The notes under the pieces were generated by a model. That model was not told the origin of the DNA. It ran no database searches and saw nothing but the letters and a program-made list of their open reading frames with translations. The position numbers and the translations under genes were made by a program. 64,000 nucleotides of DNA, taken from NCBI GenBank assembly GCA_029718625.1, contig CM056376.1, positions 29,344,151 through 29,408,150 on the forward strand, in the 5' to 3' direction. This stretch comes from Synaphobranchus kaupii (taxonomy: Eukaryota; Chordata; Actinopteri; Anguilliformes; Synaphobranchidae). This document shows positions 25,650 through 37,276 of the stretch, piece by piece. Position 1 is the first letter of the stretch. Every line of letters begins with the position of its first letter.

Positions 25650-27093
25650 CAGTTGAAGTCGAAAGTTTACATACACCTTAGCCAAATCCATTTAAACTCA
25701 GTTGTTCACAATTCCTGACATTTAATCCTAGTAAACATTCCCTGTGTTAGGTCAGTTAGGATCACAACTTTATTTTAAGAATGTGAAATGTCAGAATAAT
25801 AGTAGAGAGAATGATTTATTTCACAGAACTGGTGTGACTGAGTCAGGTTTGTAGGCCTTCTTGCTCGCACACGCTTTTTCATTTATGCCCACAAATATTC
25901 GATTGGATTTAGGTCAGGACTTTGTGATGGCCACTCCAATACCTTGACTTTGTTGTCCTTAAGCCATTTTGCCACAACTTTGGAAGTATGCTTTGGGTCA
26001 TTGTCCATTTGGAAGAGCCATTTATGACCAAGCTTTAACTTCCTGGCTGATGTTTTGAGATGTTGCTTCAATATATCAACATAATTTTCCTTCCTCATGA
26101 TGCTATCTATTTTATGAAGTGCACCAGTCCCTCCTGCTGCAACGCACCCCCACAACATGATGCTGCCACCCCCATGCTTCACGGTTGGGATGGTGTTCTT
26201 CCGCTTGCAAGCCTCACCCTTTTTCCTCCAAACATAACGATGGTCATTATGGCCAAACAGTTAAATTTTTGTTTCATCAGACCAGAGGACATTTCTCCAA
26301 AAAGTAAGATCTTTGTCCCCATGTGCAGTTGCAAACTGTAGTCTGGCTTTTTTATGGCGGTTTTGGAGTAGTGGCTTCTTCCTGGCTAAGCAGCCTTTCA
26401 GGTTATGTCGATATAGGACTCGTTTTACTGTGGATATAGATTCCTTTGTACCTGTTCCCTGCAGCATCTTCACAAGGTCCTTTGCTGTTGTTCTGGGATT
26501 GATTTTCACTTTTCGCAGCAAAGCACATTCATCTCTAGGAGACAGAATGCGTCTCCTTCCTGAGCGGTATGACATCCCATGATGTTTATACTTGCGTACT
26601 ATTGTTTGTACAGACGAACGTGGTACCTTCAGGCTTTTGGAAATTGCTCCCAAGGATGAACCAGACTTGTGGAGGTCCACAATTTTCTTTCTGAGGTCTT
26701 GGCTGATTTCTTTTGATTTTCCCATGATGTCAAGCAAAGATGCACTGAGTTTGAAGGTTGGCCTTAAAATACATCCACAGGTACACCTCCAATTGACTCA
26801 AATAATGTCAATTAGCCTATCAGAAGTTTCTAAAGCCATGACATAATTTTCTGGAATTTTCCAAGCTGTTTAAAGGCACAGTCATCTTAGTGTATGTAAA
26901 CTTCTGACCCACTGGAATTGTGATATAGTGAAATAATGTCTGTAAACAATTGTTGGAAAAATTACTTGTGTCATGCACAAAGTAGATGTCCTAACTGACT
27001 TGCCAACACTATAGTTTGCTAACATGAAATTTGTGGAGTGGTTAAAAATTAGTTTTAATGACTTCAACCAAATGTATGTAAACTTCCGACTTG
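25650..27093 (-). mobile_element. Sleeping Beauty-type Tc1 transposon, reverse orientation, internally deleted
   Basis: Second Tc1 copy. The left boundary (3' end of the element) is TA at 25648-25649 followed by CAGTTGAAGTCGAAAGTTTA. The opposite end reads AACTTCCGACTT then GTA, lacking the five bases CAACT expected at the tip. A deletion at about 25822 joins the outer 3' arm directly to the transposase gene, removing the last roughly 40 codons and the inner 3' direct repeat. Both defects should prevent mobilisation. It lies antisense to ttc28. Confidence 0.95.
25883..26725 (-). pseudogene. Tc1 transposase pseudogene, C-terminally deleted
   Basis: The DDE transposase reads [20 protein letters not shown] from the ATG at 26725 downwards without a frameshift. 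It is interrupted by TAA at 26261-26263 just after SDETKI (Glu codon to stop) and TAA at 25883-25885 after PIEYLWA. The N-terminal paired HTH region is intact apart from a small deletion ([11 protein letters not shown]). All three catalytic residues are readable: SDETK, MDNDPKH and PIEY, and KVVAKW is complete, giving the normal 34-residue spacing. The C-terminus beyond LHQF is missing. It is younger-looking than the 8005 copy: nonsense changes and deletions, no frameshifts. Confidence 0.94.
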
Positions 27094-27463
27094 TAGATGC
27101 TGGCTCTAAGCCACTTATAATTCACTGCTGTTGTGAGTATATTGTTTGTTTGCTGGGTTATAGTGTTACAAAACTAAACATATACAGATACCAAGTCATT
27201 TATTTTGCTAAACAATACTTTTCCTAAAAAAAGGGGAAATGCTGTGAAACGTGGTTATTGTGCTTTATTTCAAACCTGGCCAGTGTCTTCAGTCAAGTGG
27301 GTTAGGAAAGCGGTGGGGCGTGGGGTGAGGGGGCCTCCTGTGAGTGACAGCCGGGTTTCCTGCCCATCATGTGCATGCACCCCGACATGCATCCATCTAA
27401 CGTTAATATCTGGGAGTGTCACAGGTGGGGGCGGGGAATCTTAGATGATAGCTTATTTTAAAA

Positions 27464-27547
27464 GCTGAGGTAAAGAATGCGAGAGATTGTGACACCAAAG
27501 AAGACGAACGGATTGGTCACACAATCTCTCACATTCTTTACCTCAGC
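27464..27547. repeat. Near-perfect hairpin 1 (28-bp stem, 28-nt loop)
   Basis: The left arm 27464-27491 begins GCTGAGGTAAAGAATG and the right arm 27520-27547 ends CATTCTTTACCTCAGC. They pair over 28 bp with one mismatch. The loop is 27492-27519. Size is in the range of pre-miRNA-like or small foldback structures, but nothing shows that it is transcribed as such. It abuts hairpin 2. Confidence 0.9.
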
Positions 27548-27553
27548 CGGTGT

Positions 27554-27642
27554 GTTGCAATTTCAGAAGAGAAAAAAAAAGGTGCTCAGGTAGTCTGCAT
27601 TGACCACATGACCACTTTTTTTTTCTTTTCTGAAATTGCAAC
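27554..27642. repeat. Near-perfect hairpin 2 (27-bp stem, 35-nt loop)
   Basis: The left arm 27554-27580 begins GTTGCAATTTCAGAAG and includes A9. The right arm 27616-27642 includes T9 and ends TCTGAAATTGCAAC. They pair over 27 bp with a single mismatch around a 35-nt loop. It starts six bases after hairpin 1. The sequence is unrelated to hairpin 1. Confidence 0.9.
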
Positions 27643-27924
27643 ATGGTACACGTAGAAGACATCGCCATTTTTTCCACATAAACATCTCGGGACCTTTGTG
27701 TGAATGTTGTTCCCAGACAATAGGCATTTATAATGGGAGAAGGTCAGTGCACAGGGGCACTTTAATTACCTGCGCACATCCAGTAATTGTTTAACAAGCC
27801 GGTTCTGTCACCCTGATGGAGTACAGGTCCCCAAGGAACATGGAACGGTGACCCCTGGCCACTGCTCCACGGATACGGAGGTGCCTGATGTCACTATAGC
27901 GCCACTTCACTTTCAATCTTTGTA

Positions 27925-28090
27925 CCAGCGGTGGTGCAGCGGTCAGGGGACTGGATGTGTGACTCAGAGGTTGCAGGTTTAAATGCACAGGGGCACAGTC
28001 ATTGTTCCTTTGAGTGAGATGTCTTGCCTGATGTTGCTTCAGTCAATGTGCCGCTGTGTGGATGGATTGTAACTAAATGGAAATAAAACA
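27925..28090 (+). mobile_element. tRNA-derived SINE-like fragment
   Basis: The head GCGGTGGTGCAGCGGTCAGG followed by GAGGTTGCAGGTTTAAATGC resembles the A-box/B-box layout of fish tRNA-related SINEs. The tail ends CTGTGTGGATGGATTGTAAC TAAATGG before an A-rich stretch. The B-box is degenerate (GGTTTAAATGC), so it is an old copy. No target duplication is evident. Confidence 0.5.
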
Positions 28091-29091
28091 TGTGCTGTGT
28101 CTGAATAATACTGACTGCTATGAAAATAAATGATATAACATAATGTACCTTACGGGCTGAATATCCAGGGTTAAATCCACTTGCTTTATGTCAGTATTGC
28201 ATTTGGGTTAAGATAAAATGACTGTAGATTGATCCCTTGATGAGTAAAGGGTAACTTTAAACAGAAATCCAAAATGCGGTGCTGGTCCTTTCCTTCTGGT
28301 CTGCGTAGCAGACGTGCATGCTGGGTAGTCTAATGATCTCCTGGCGTTTGATTTGTGATTTTAGTGGTAATGGCGATACTGCAGAAGGTGTCCTGATTGT
28401 AAGACCAGGACAAACCCAAGCAGAGACACACATTATTTAAACTGTACCATCCTGTACCGTCTGAAGGCTGCAGTGTGCTTAGTAGACCTCAGCTCTCTCT
28501 GAATAAATAACCCTTAAATGCCTGTAAAATGGCAACAGATCACTGACACTAATTTACACTGATTTAAAATAAACTATTTATATTCACCACTATTCAGAAT
28601 AAATTTCTTCCTCCTTCTGATTTCATGTGTCGGTTAACGCCATGTTTTCAGTGAATCTTGGGATGTTGCAGGAGTGTGTTAAATGTTTCACCCAGTAGCA
28701 GCGGAGCTGTTAAACGTGTTTGGGATGCTCATTTGACGCTGGACTGGCACTGTGAGGACCGCAGTGTGACCCTATACTAGAGGCGTGAGGACCGCAGTGT
28801 GCTTAGTTTGACTTATATCCTGCGCAGGGCCGCTGTCCGGCTCGCTTACAGCCTGCCCTGAGTCTGTTCTCCCATACTGGGGAGTTTATAATATCCACAC
28901 TGATTGAGTGCATAAATCCAGCCCCCTCCCCACCCTCCCCACAGGGTTCTCCCAAGGGACACGTGGGGTGGGGGGCTGGAGTGGGCGTTAAACAGGGAAG
29001 AGTCATGAACCACTAATACAAGGGCTCTGCCTGGCCATTTCCTGCCAACCTTAATGAACAATCAAATAAATGATTTGTAATTATAGGCCTG

Positions 29092-29160
29092 AGAGGGAGA
29101 GGGGGGAGAGAGAGAGAGGGGGGGGGAGAGGGAGAGAGGGAGGGAAAGAGCGAGAGAGTA
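29092..29160. repeat. Polypurine GA/GGGG tract
   Basis: Roughly 65 bp of GA and G-run purines on this strand, low complexity. Confidence 0.9.
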
Positions 29161-31012
29161 TCAGGGGTCGAGACTAAAGACATCCTGACACATGATGGGG
29201 GTGAGGCATGGACAGGTGGCTCTCACGGTCGCAGAATGTGCTCCCTCTGGTGGAGGAGTGCGGAATGGCATGCGGGAAGGAGCAGGTTGCTGGCCTCTTA
29301 TAGACCAGCTGTCGTTTTGCGGAGTTTGCTTTGCTACAAGCCAACACAGCGTCTGTAATTAAGCCCAGAGAAAGATGATTCCGGCACTTTCTCCTCTCGG
29401 ATGTCCTGCCTTAAAGGGAAATTTGTCCCCTCTCCTCTGTTGCTGGTCATGTGACTTGTCCTATGTGGCGTTGGCAGTTGTTCCAAAACTCCTCATAGGA
29501 TCATGGTGCGGAGGGGGGTTAGGGGGGGCCAGACAGCTGTCAGAACAATTTTGCCTGACAGATTTGACATCTTTGACCCCCCCCCCCCCTTCGTGCTCCC
29601 TCCTTCCTCTCTTTCTTTCTCCCCCTTTTATACGTCTATTTGCACTGCGTCTCTCAACACATCAAGAGACATTGAGTGACTAAAAAAACACAACATGGTG
29701 GAATTATACAACCTTACACAGTGAATCAGAAACCGATGCCATGTTCAGGAGAGACTTGCGCATAACGATGATGAATCTCTTGAGTGTGTTTTTTTAAGAT
29801 TACGTGCTGCACGTTTACATTACAGTCATTAAATTTACTGTTACTGAGCCTTGTGTTATAGGCCTGACAGATGTACATTGGGGTGCTCCAAAACACAGAG
29901 CCAAATTTCATATGTGCCAACTTACTTACTGAGAGCTTGAGTAAGTTCCAATGTGTGTTAATATTTCATGTTATGTAAAATCAGGGATTCCCAGAAGTTA
30001 CCCTGTGTGTTGTTTGATGTGTGCCTGCCATCAAAATGTTTTCTTGTCCTTTTTTTTTTTTGCACCTCATTTTGACATCTAGGCCCTGCCAGTACTATTT
30101 AATTCAGATTAAATAAAGTAGTTTCATGTACAGTCTGCAAAAAGTAAAGAAACAGCATGTTTTCATCTGTTTGCGGAGGCACGTCTTAACAAAAAGTAAT
30201 TGTATTTCTGGTCTTTTTGTGGAAGCCTGCAAAATAAATACATGCAAAATGCTAAATTTCAATTGGGCAGATAGTTTGTGGTCGTCATGGCAGTGGTGGT
30301 ATATAACTATAACTGAAAAATAGATTGGACTGAAACATCCCATCTTGCTCTGAGCTGTTCTTCTGCCGCCGTATTTAAATCGGACATAAAAGCAGAACAA
30401 CCTGCTGTCTAGACAAACTGAAATTACTCAGAATTACAATAAGGTACAATAAGGTTTGGCAGATTTTTTATGGCAGTCATATATTTGCAGACACGGGCTG
30501 AAACCAGATGAGAAAAAAACAATTGTAGTTGAATGAGTAATGAGTGACTGAAGATGTGCTGTCTAATAAAATGTAGTTATCGTCTGAGAGGAGCATGCCT
30601 CTAATATGCTGCTTTCACTCGGAATAAACAAAGCGACAAAAAGCCCCATATAGCTTTCCAGTGGGATGATGTCATAGAATACTTTCAATCACTTGAAGGT
30701 GGGCTGTCCTTTACCCTTATATGGCAGGTTAAGTCCACTGCTGATGGTCTTTTAAAAAAAATGCTTTTCCCCCATTTTGTCTTTTTCTAACCAGTTGTAT
30801 TTACCAGTGCTCTTTGCTGAAACCGCCGCTGCCATTTCCGGAGAGCACAGATGAGCGTGTGCACGTCTCTGAAGTGCGTTATTTCAGCCACTGTTTTATC
30901 ACATTGCGGTTTTCCAGTGTTGGGTTTGTACGGTTCACACAGACGTGAGTGAGAGGAAGACAGTTGATGTGCAGCTTGCAGGTGCCCAGTTGAACAGAAG
31001 GGGTCGCTGTGT

Positions 31013-31795
31013 GTGCGTTCAGGTTCTGTAACCCTTTCTGTGTGTTCAGGTTCTGTAACCCTTTCTGCGTGTTTAGGTTCTGTAACCCTGTCTGTGTGTT
31101 CAGGTTCTGTAACCCTGTCTGCGTGTTTAGGTTCTGTAACCCTGTCTGCGTGTTTAGGTTCTGTAACCCTGTCTGCGTGTGTAGGTTCTGTAACCCTGTC
31201 TGTGTGTTTATGTTCTGTAACCCTTTCTGTGTGTTCAGGCTCTGTAACCCTGTCTGTGTGTTTAGGTTCTGTAACCCTGTCTGCATGTTCAGGTTCTGTA
31301 ACCCTGTCTGCGTGTGTAGGTTCTGTAACCCTGTCTGTGTGTTTATGTTCTGTAACCCTTTCTGTGTGTTCAGGTTCTGTAACCTTGTCTGCGTGTGTAG
31401 GTTCTGTAACCCTGTCTGCGTGTTCAGGTTCTGTAACCCTTTCTGTGTGTTTAGGTTCTGTAACCCTGTCTGCGTGTTTAGGTTCTGTAACCCTGTCTGC
31501 GTGTTTAGGTTCTGCAACCCTGTCTGCGTGTTTAGGTTCTGTAACCCTTTCTGCGTGTTTAGGTTCTGTAACCTTTTCTGCATGTTTAGGTTCTGTAACC
31601 CTTTCTGTGTGTTTAGGTTCTGTAACCCTTTCTGCGTGTTCAGGTTCTGTAACCCTTTCTGCATGTTTAGGTTCTGTTACCCTGTCTGCGTGTTTAGGTT
31701 CTGTAACCCTTTCTGCGTGTTTAGGTTCTGTAACCCTGTCTGCGTGTTTAGGTTCTGTAACCCTGTCTGCGTGTTTAGGTTCTGTAACCCTGTCT
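31013..31795 (+). repeat. 27-bp minisatellite, about 29 units
   Basis: Units read GGTTCTGTAACCCTGTCTGC then GTGTTTA, with variants CCCTTTCTG, GTGTTCA and GTGTGTA. The 27-bp period is a multiple of three and the unit lacks stops in several frames, so frames of 261-271 codons appear on both strands (for example a Cys/Phe-rich FRFCNPVCV repeat). Openness on both strands is explained by the period and is not evidence of coding. Confidence 0.96.
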
Positions 31796-31813
31796 GTGAT
31801 GAATTGTGATGAT

Positions 31814-32060
31814 GTTAGAATAGAATAGAATAACTTTTATTTTCCTGATAGGGAACTTCAGTTGTAGCCACCAGCAACAACAAAAAAGACATAGACAGTG
31901 GGGCAGACCCACAACACACAAACAAACATATCAAATAAAGACATTCAATTGAATCATTGCATTAATCAAACTAATTAAGTGAATTAATGTGGAATACAGT
32001 CATGATTAAAAATAGCCCCCGCTGTCCCGAGATGTCCAGTGTCATCAAGCAGTCCAACAT
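31814..32060 (-). mobile_element. LINE-like 3' end fragment, copy A
   Basis: Begins with TTAGAATAGAATAGAATAA, which on the minus strand is an (ATTCT)n tail, followed by about 220 bp shared with 43420-43660 (for example AGACATAGACAGTGGGGCAG and CCCGAGATGTCCAGTG). The microsatellite tail plus a shared body of fixed orientation suggests the 3' end of a non-LTR retrotransposon inserted on the minus strand. The clade is undetermined, and no reverse transcriptase remains. Confidence 0.65.
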
Positions 32061-32499
32061 CAAGCAGTTATGCTTTGATGTTCCACTATCCAGGGCTGGC
32101 GGTAACCACACTCACGGAGAGGGACTGTGAGACAGACCGGGTTTAGCTAACGTTACTGTGTTCAGTCTGTAATGTTCGTCTAAGCCTGTGTCGAGCAAAA
32201 TACCAATCGCTCCATATTCTTCGTCTGTCTTTTTGTCATTTCCTGGAAAGGGTGAAGTGTCGCAGCTGTGGAGATACATGTGCAAAGGTCATGACCCCAG
32301 GTCTGAGAGAACTTAGGCTGCGGCTTACAAAAATGTCCAGAGGAGCTGGCCAATGTGTACTACGCAAGATATCAATCAGCCTACGTCACATTTTTTTGTT
32401 TTGACAGTGCAGCATAGAACTCCAATGCAGTGTTGACTATACTTCTGTTGCATATGCTACAACAGAATATACATTAAAATGTAGAAATTTTTTATAATT

Positions 32500-32632
32500 T
32501 TTAATACCAACAAGGGTATTTTTTGTTAGGTGAAGACCTGTACCTGCACAGGTAGTGCCATGGTGAGGCATCGAACCCCTGACCGCAGGGATGAGCCCGT
32601 CGCTCTACAGACTGCACCACACGGTCTCCGCA
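32500..32632 (-). mobile_element. tRNA-like SINE fragment, minus strand
   Basis: On the minus strand, from about 32630: CCGTGTGGTGCAGTCTGTAG (A-box-like) and, about 35 bases on, AGGGGTTCGATGCC, a good B-box. The body then runs to a TAAAAATTATAAAAAATTTC end near 32500. The cloverleaf is incomplete, so this is a retroposon and not a tRNA gene. Confidence 0.5.
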
Positions 32633-33379
32633 AAGGCTTTTGATGATACAGAACACCAGTCTAAACGACCAGATGAAGTTCAGTTCAATTTGTTCATCAG
32701 TAATATCATGAGCCATGGAGAATCACTTGTCTCATAAACTCAAATGTGCGCCGTCCCAGACGATTGATCTCCATGCAGTCCACCTGTCGGCAGGACTGGC
32801 GCACAGTCGCCCCGGGTGAAAGCGGAACCAAACAGTGAGCGCTCTGTATTCTTGGGAGCCGATAGTAGTGAGCACGCACATTTATTATTATTATTTTCAC
32901 CTTGTGGCAGAGCGCTCTTTCATTAGAGCGGTATTGATTGGGGTTTCATTAGAGAGAGCTGCACTAATTCCACTCTCAGCAGCGTGCAGCTCCACTGTTT
33001 TCATCCAAATTCACCCGTCCTGTGTTGGTATGGTGGGGAGATCATGTGACCCCTGGAACGGAGGCACATTTAACCCTGTGGGATAAAAGAGGAACATGTC
33101 ATGTCACCACTGGGGGGGGGGGGCTCAAACCCTTGTTCCGCCAGGTACTTTGGCAGTTGATTTTTTGAACAGTTAATAATAATTTTTAGGCAGAGCAATG
33201 TGGTGCTTAGCAAAGTCCTTTTGATTAACAATTGCTGCCTGATCTTGTCTCCAGTGTTTAGCATTGTGATTATCGTGCTTGCTGAAGGATTATTTTCAGT
33301 ACTTCCTGGCTCATTCTTATTATTTGGACATGGTTTGGTTATCTGTAGTTGAATAGATTTTAATTGTTGATGATTCCAT

Positions 33380-33442
33380 TGTGTGTGTGTGTATACGTGC
33401 GTGTGCGTGTGTGCGTGCGTGTGTGTGTGTGTGTGTGTGTGT
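33380..33442. repeat. TG/CG-containing microsatellite
   Basis: (TG)n with TATACGTGCG and GTGCGTGCG interruptions, ending in a pure TG run at 33420-33441. Confidence 0.95.
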
Positions 33443-33859
33443 TTCTGATTGTGAATTGATGCACAATGGATTCCTCTGCTTTAAAATTGTTGCTAGCTGC
33501 ATAATTTCTTTTCATTTTAATTTTTATGTAAAAAGAAAATATTCTGCATAAGGGAATCTCTGGTATTGGCATTGAAGAGTGTGACACTGACATTTCAAAA
33601 GCCTGTCGTACGATGCAAACTTTTTCCAAATCTTTTCACAACTTTGGCATTGAACGACAATGAAAAGAACTCCAGCAGGCAGCAAAAATTTGTTGTTGGA
33701 AAAAGAAAATAAGAGCTAATAATAATGAGAATGCAGTGCTCTCGATCTGTGTTAACCAGCTGGGGGAGCACTCCAGTGGCCCATGTGTATCGTTGGGCAG
33801 AACCTATTATCCCCAGACAGACTAACACAAGTTAATTCACAACTAACTTCAGTTTATTT

Positions 33860-34010
33860 TCTTAGATACAGTCCATATTTGCAGCTGGATATTTACTGAA
33901 GCAATTCAGGTTAAGTAGCTCTGTTCAGGGGCATGACGGCAGTGCCACCTGGGATTTGAACCAGCAACCTCTGAGTTACAGGCCCAGTTTCTCAACCAGC
34001 TGCCAATCAC
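33860..34010 (+). mobile_element. Dispersed fish retroposon fragment, family R1
   Basis: Shares GCTGGATATTTACTGAAGCA, then AGGGGCATGACGGCAGTG, GGGATTTGAACCAGCAACCT and GGCCCAG order with 60540-60690, and more weakly with 34425-34620. The GAACC-AGCAACCT word is B-box-like. This arrangement is common in teleost short retroposons; I cannot name the family. Confidence 0.55.
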
Positions 34011-34424
34011 TTCCTGCTCTCTTGCCCCTCACCTCAACCACCCTCACAGTTCTGTGAGCAGGAGTGTGTGGGGGGGGGGGTTAGTTCCAGACTGTGAGTG
34101 ACTTACTGCTGCCGATTCTCTGGAGAGCGCGGGTCACGGGGTCACCACTTCCCACGAGGTGCGGAAGGGGGGGGGGCTTCAAGGGTCACCCAAGGTCTGC
34201 CCAGGTTTGATCGCGAGCAGCAACGCAGAACGGTGTGGCGGTACCGCGGATATCCGTCCACCCGGGCATGACGGCGAGCGCCTGTGGGCCAAGCGACTGG
34301 CTGATTGATCCAAGCGGACCCCCCCCCCCCCCCCCCCTATCCTTTCAACTGTCCTGTTCTTTACCGGCATCTCGGTATCAGTTGCCATCCTGAAGATTTC
34401 ATTATATATTATTACCCTCCTTTA

Positions 34425-34620
34425 TTTGTACATTTACAGTTAGCAGATGTTTTTTATCCTGAGTGATTTTCACAGCTTACATTTCGTTTGTGTTTTCACC
34501 TCTTAACCGTTGGTACCGCTGGAGATATTTAATGAAGCACTCCAGGTTACTTGCCCTTATCAAGGCCTGCAGTGGAGCAGTCCTTCACCTGCTCATTTTA
34601 TAGCAGTGGAAACATACTGT
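34425..34620 (+). mobile_element. Dispersed fish retroposon fragment, family R1, decayed
   Basis: TACATTTACAGTTAGCAGAT and TTTTTATCCTGAGTGATTTT match the fish 'TTAGCAGACGC..TTATCC..GACTTACA' repeat head. These are followed by GGAGATATTTAATGAAGCAC and CAGTGGAGCAGT as in the other R1 copies. It is more diverged than the copies at 33860 and 60508. Confidence 0.45.
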
Positions 34621-36820
34621 ACGTTATCAGGCTAGTCGTTCCCTCTTTTGTTACAATACTAATTATTGGTTTGTTGGGTTTGCATTAAACTTATTCATTA
34701 TAAATGGGCTTCTGCGCCTTCCTGGCGATGCCACATTTTTGTATTCCTGAGAGAAACTCTGATGTTCTCCAATGCTGTACGTCACTCTGGATAAGTCTGC
34801 CAGGCGACTGTAATATAATGTCATGTATTGTTTTAATCCTCAAACTCGGAGTTAGATTCCCAATTCTCCAAGCCATAATACTCTGCTGCTGCCTATAACT
34901 GGCAATAGGGACGGGGATACTGACTGGGAATTCTGTGCAGGTTCCTGTGTACCGTTAGGTTTTGTGTCTTTGCTCTTTGTTTGCAGTCAGGTTTGGCATA
35001 CTCAACGTCCCTCATGACGGCTTCTGTCCCCTTCTTGGGCTGTGATTGGCTGCTCATGCAGCAGAGAGGGCGGGGCTTGATTGAGGGCAGTGGTTCCCAA
35101 AGGCGACACAGTGTTTGACATTTAATGTATAATCCATAGTACTGTCTGTTCACATTTAATAAGTATGCCAATAGCTGCAGTTTTTATATAAAAAATGATA
35201 ATGGCTTGTCTTTCTGTGCATTCATTGAGTTTTTTCTGATATTTTGCTGTGACTTTATAACCTTCACAAACTATAATATAAAATTTCTTTAATGAAAACC
35301 TGAAGCATATGCGATGTTGTGCAAAAACTGAACTGATGTTTGTTTCTCCAAAAGAATAATATTTTTAAGAAAAGCAAAAAACTACTTATTTTTTCCATAG
35401 ATCAACACATTTTGGTTTATTCAGGTGGGGGTTTTGAATGAACTCTATTTGTTTTTTTAAAATTAGCTGAATGACAACTGTGTGTTCACAAAATGATAAG
35501 AAATGTACACCAAACAAGATTTTTTCACCAGAAAAAGGAAAGATATGTCTTAGGTTCAGCAAAATAAATCATGGCTTTCAGGAAATAATGTGCCCAGTGT
35601 GTCACAGAATCTCCTTTTATTTTGCTCGTTAAGTTGGCGTCTTTAAAAAGTTTTCAGCGAGAGTTGAGGATGTTTCCTCCGCCAATCTCCCAGGTCTCGG
35701 AAGCTTCTGAAGGTTCCGAGGACACCGTGTGCTCGTTTGGCTCCGCCCCCCTTAGAGTTCTGGAAAGTCTTTTCTACCCAGAAGCCACCTCTGCCCAAAA
35801 ATAGCTCACTGTACCAGGGCGCGACGTCTCGGAGGAGTTTGAGTTTTGAGCGCAAACGGTTGCGCCGCTGTAGGAGATCGTTAGCATACGCAGCTAGCAG
35901 CGCGAGGGAGAGAGAGAGAGACAAACTCAAAGCAGCTCGACTGATGGAGTGCACTCACCGGTGATACCGACGTGAAACTTCCCAGCCTGCCTCTGACAGT
36001 CGCTTTGAAGGGGGGCCGTAGCTCCAGAGATCTCCAGCAGAGATGCAGTTGTGGAAGCCTGCGGGGTTGACTGTATGTACCTTCATCATCATCATGCCTG
36101 GCAGGGCTGGAAGCCATGCACCCTGAAATAGAAAGTGCTGACGTGCAGGGTTCCGTTCCCGTTTCAGACGGTACCCGTGTTTTATTCCCCCCCCCCCCCC
36201 CTCGCTGTCCCAGAAGGCAGCAGCAGCACTCCTCCTGTTTCATTGTTCTGCCTGAAACTCTGAAAGGCTGGATTATTTAAAGACATCAGTTTTTCAGGCC
36301 ACAGCACTTCCTGGAAGTAATTTTGGGGGGTGCTGGTGGAGTGGCGGGGGTGTTGTGGGGGAGGGGTGAACCTTGATGTTCCGTGTGGTGGTGTTGATCT
36401 TTTTCCCATCTGCAATACCCCCCCCCATGCCCCCCCCCTATTGAAACAGCTGAAAGACACTCTACTGTTCCTCACAGTAAAACTCAGCTGTGTTTCCTGT
36501 ATGGGGGGGGGGGGGCATGAGACAAAAGACTGAGGCCTGTTCCCCAAACTCTGTCATCTCTCATCTCTCTTTCCCACCATCTTTTACCCTTCTCTGCCTG
36601 CTCTTATTAACAGACACATCTGGGCCTGCATTGCTACATGCATTCAGTGCTCTTCAGAATGATGTGTCCTTGCATAAATAATAACACTGTATTCTATTCT
36701 GTTCTATTCTTTTCTACTCTATTCCATGCTGTTCTATTCTGTTCAATGTCTCCTGTGGCGCTGTCTGCCGCAGTTTATTTTCACGCTGTACCGTCGGTGC
36801 ATTGGAGGAGTACGCTTCAT

Positions 36821-36903
36821 GCACAGCTGATTGGCCGGGGTAATCAGTGCACATCTGATTGGCTGGGGGAAGTCACCGGTGCACATCTGATTGGCTGGGG
36901 GAG
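36821..36903 (+). repeat. About 32-bp minisatellite with GATTGG motif, 3 units
   Basis: Three units of GCACATCTGATTGGCTGGGG type (28-32 bp). Each carries CTGATTGGCT (inverted CCAAT), or CTGATTGGCC in the first. Confidence 0.85.
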
Positions 36904-37050
36904 CAGCTGTGGCTGGAGAGACCGCAGGAGGGCAGGAGAAGGTGAGGAGGAGGAGCAGAAGGAGAGAAGATGAAGGAGCACATCTGCTACGCCTGGGAAG
37001 GGGGCAGTCACAGAGAGCAGCAGGTCGCCGTACTCGCATTTTTCTGGTCC

Positions 37051-37276
37051 GCAGCCAGATTCCCGGCGTTCTGATCTGCACAGCCCTGGCTTTCTGATGT
37101 TCCGATCAGCGCAGTCCCAGCTTCCTGGTATTCCGATACAGCACTGTCTCAGCTTCCTGACATTCTTATGCAGTAGAGTCCCAGCTTCCCTGTCATTCAA
37201 CTTACAGCCCTGGTTTTCTGTTGTTTTCCGATCGGCACAGTCACAATTCTCCAGTTCTCCGACATTCCAAATGCTC
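37051..37276 (+). repeat. About 32-bp degenerate minisatellite
   Basis: About seven diverged units of the form CGATCAGCGCAGTCCCAGCT TCCTGGTATTC, with GCACAGCCCTGG and GTTCTGATC variants. The units are old, with frequent small indels. Confidence 0.75.

Noticed and set aside
30879..31828. Cys-rich (FRFCNPVCV) and Gln/Asn-rich (GLQNLNTQ) repeat proteins
   Set aside because: The 27-bp minisatellite is a multiple of three and stop-free, so it opens frames on both strands. No signal peptide plus conserved context, splice or promoter evidence.
32560..32632. tRNA gene on the minus strand
   Set aside because: A- and B-box-like words are present but no full cloverleaf can be folded, and SINE-type sequence follows; called a SINE fragment.
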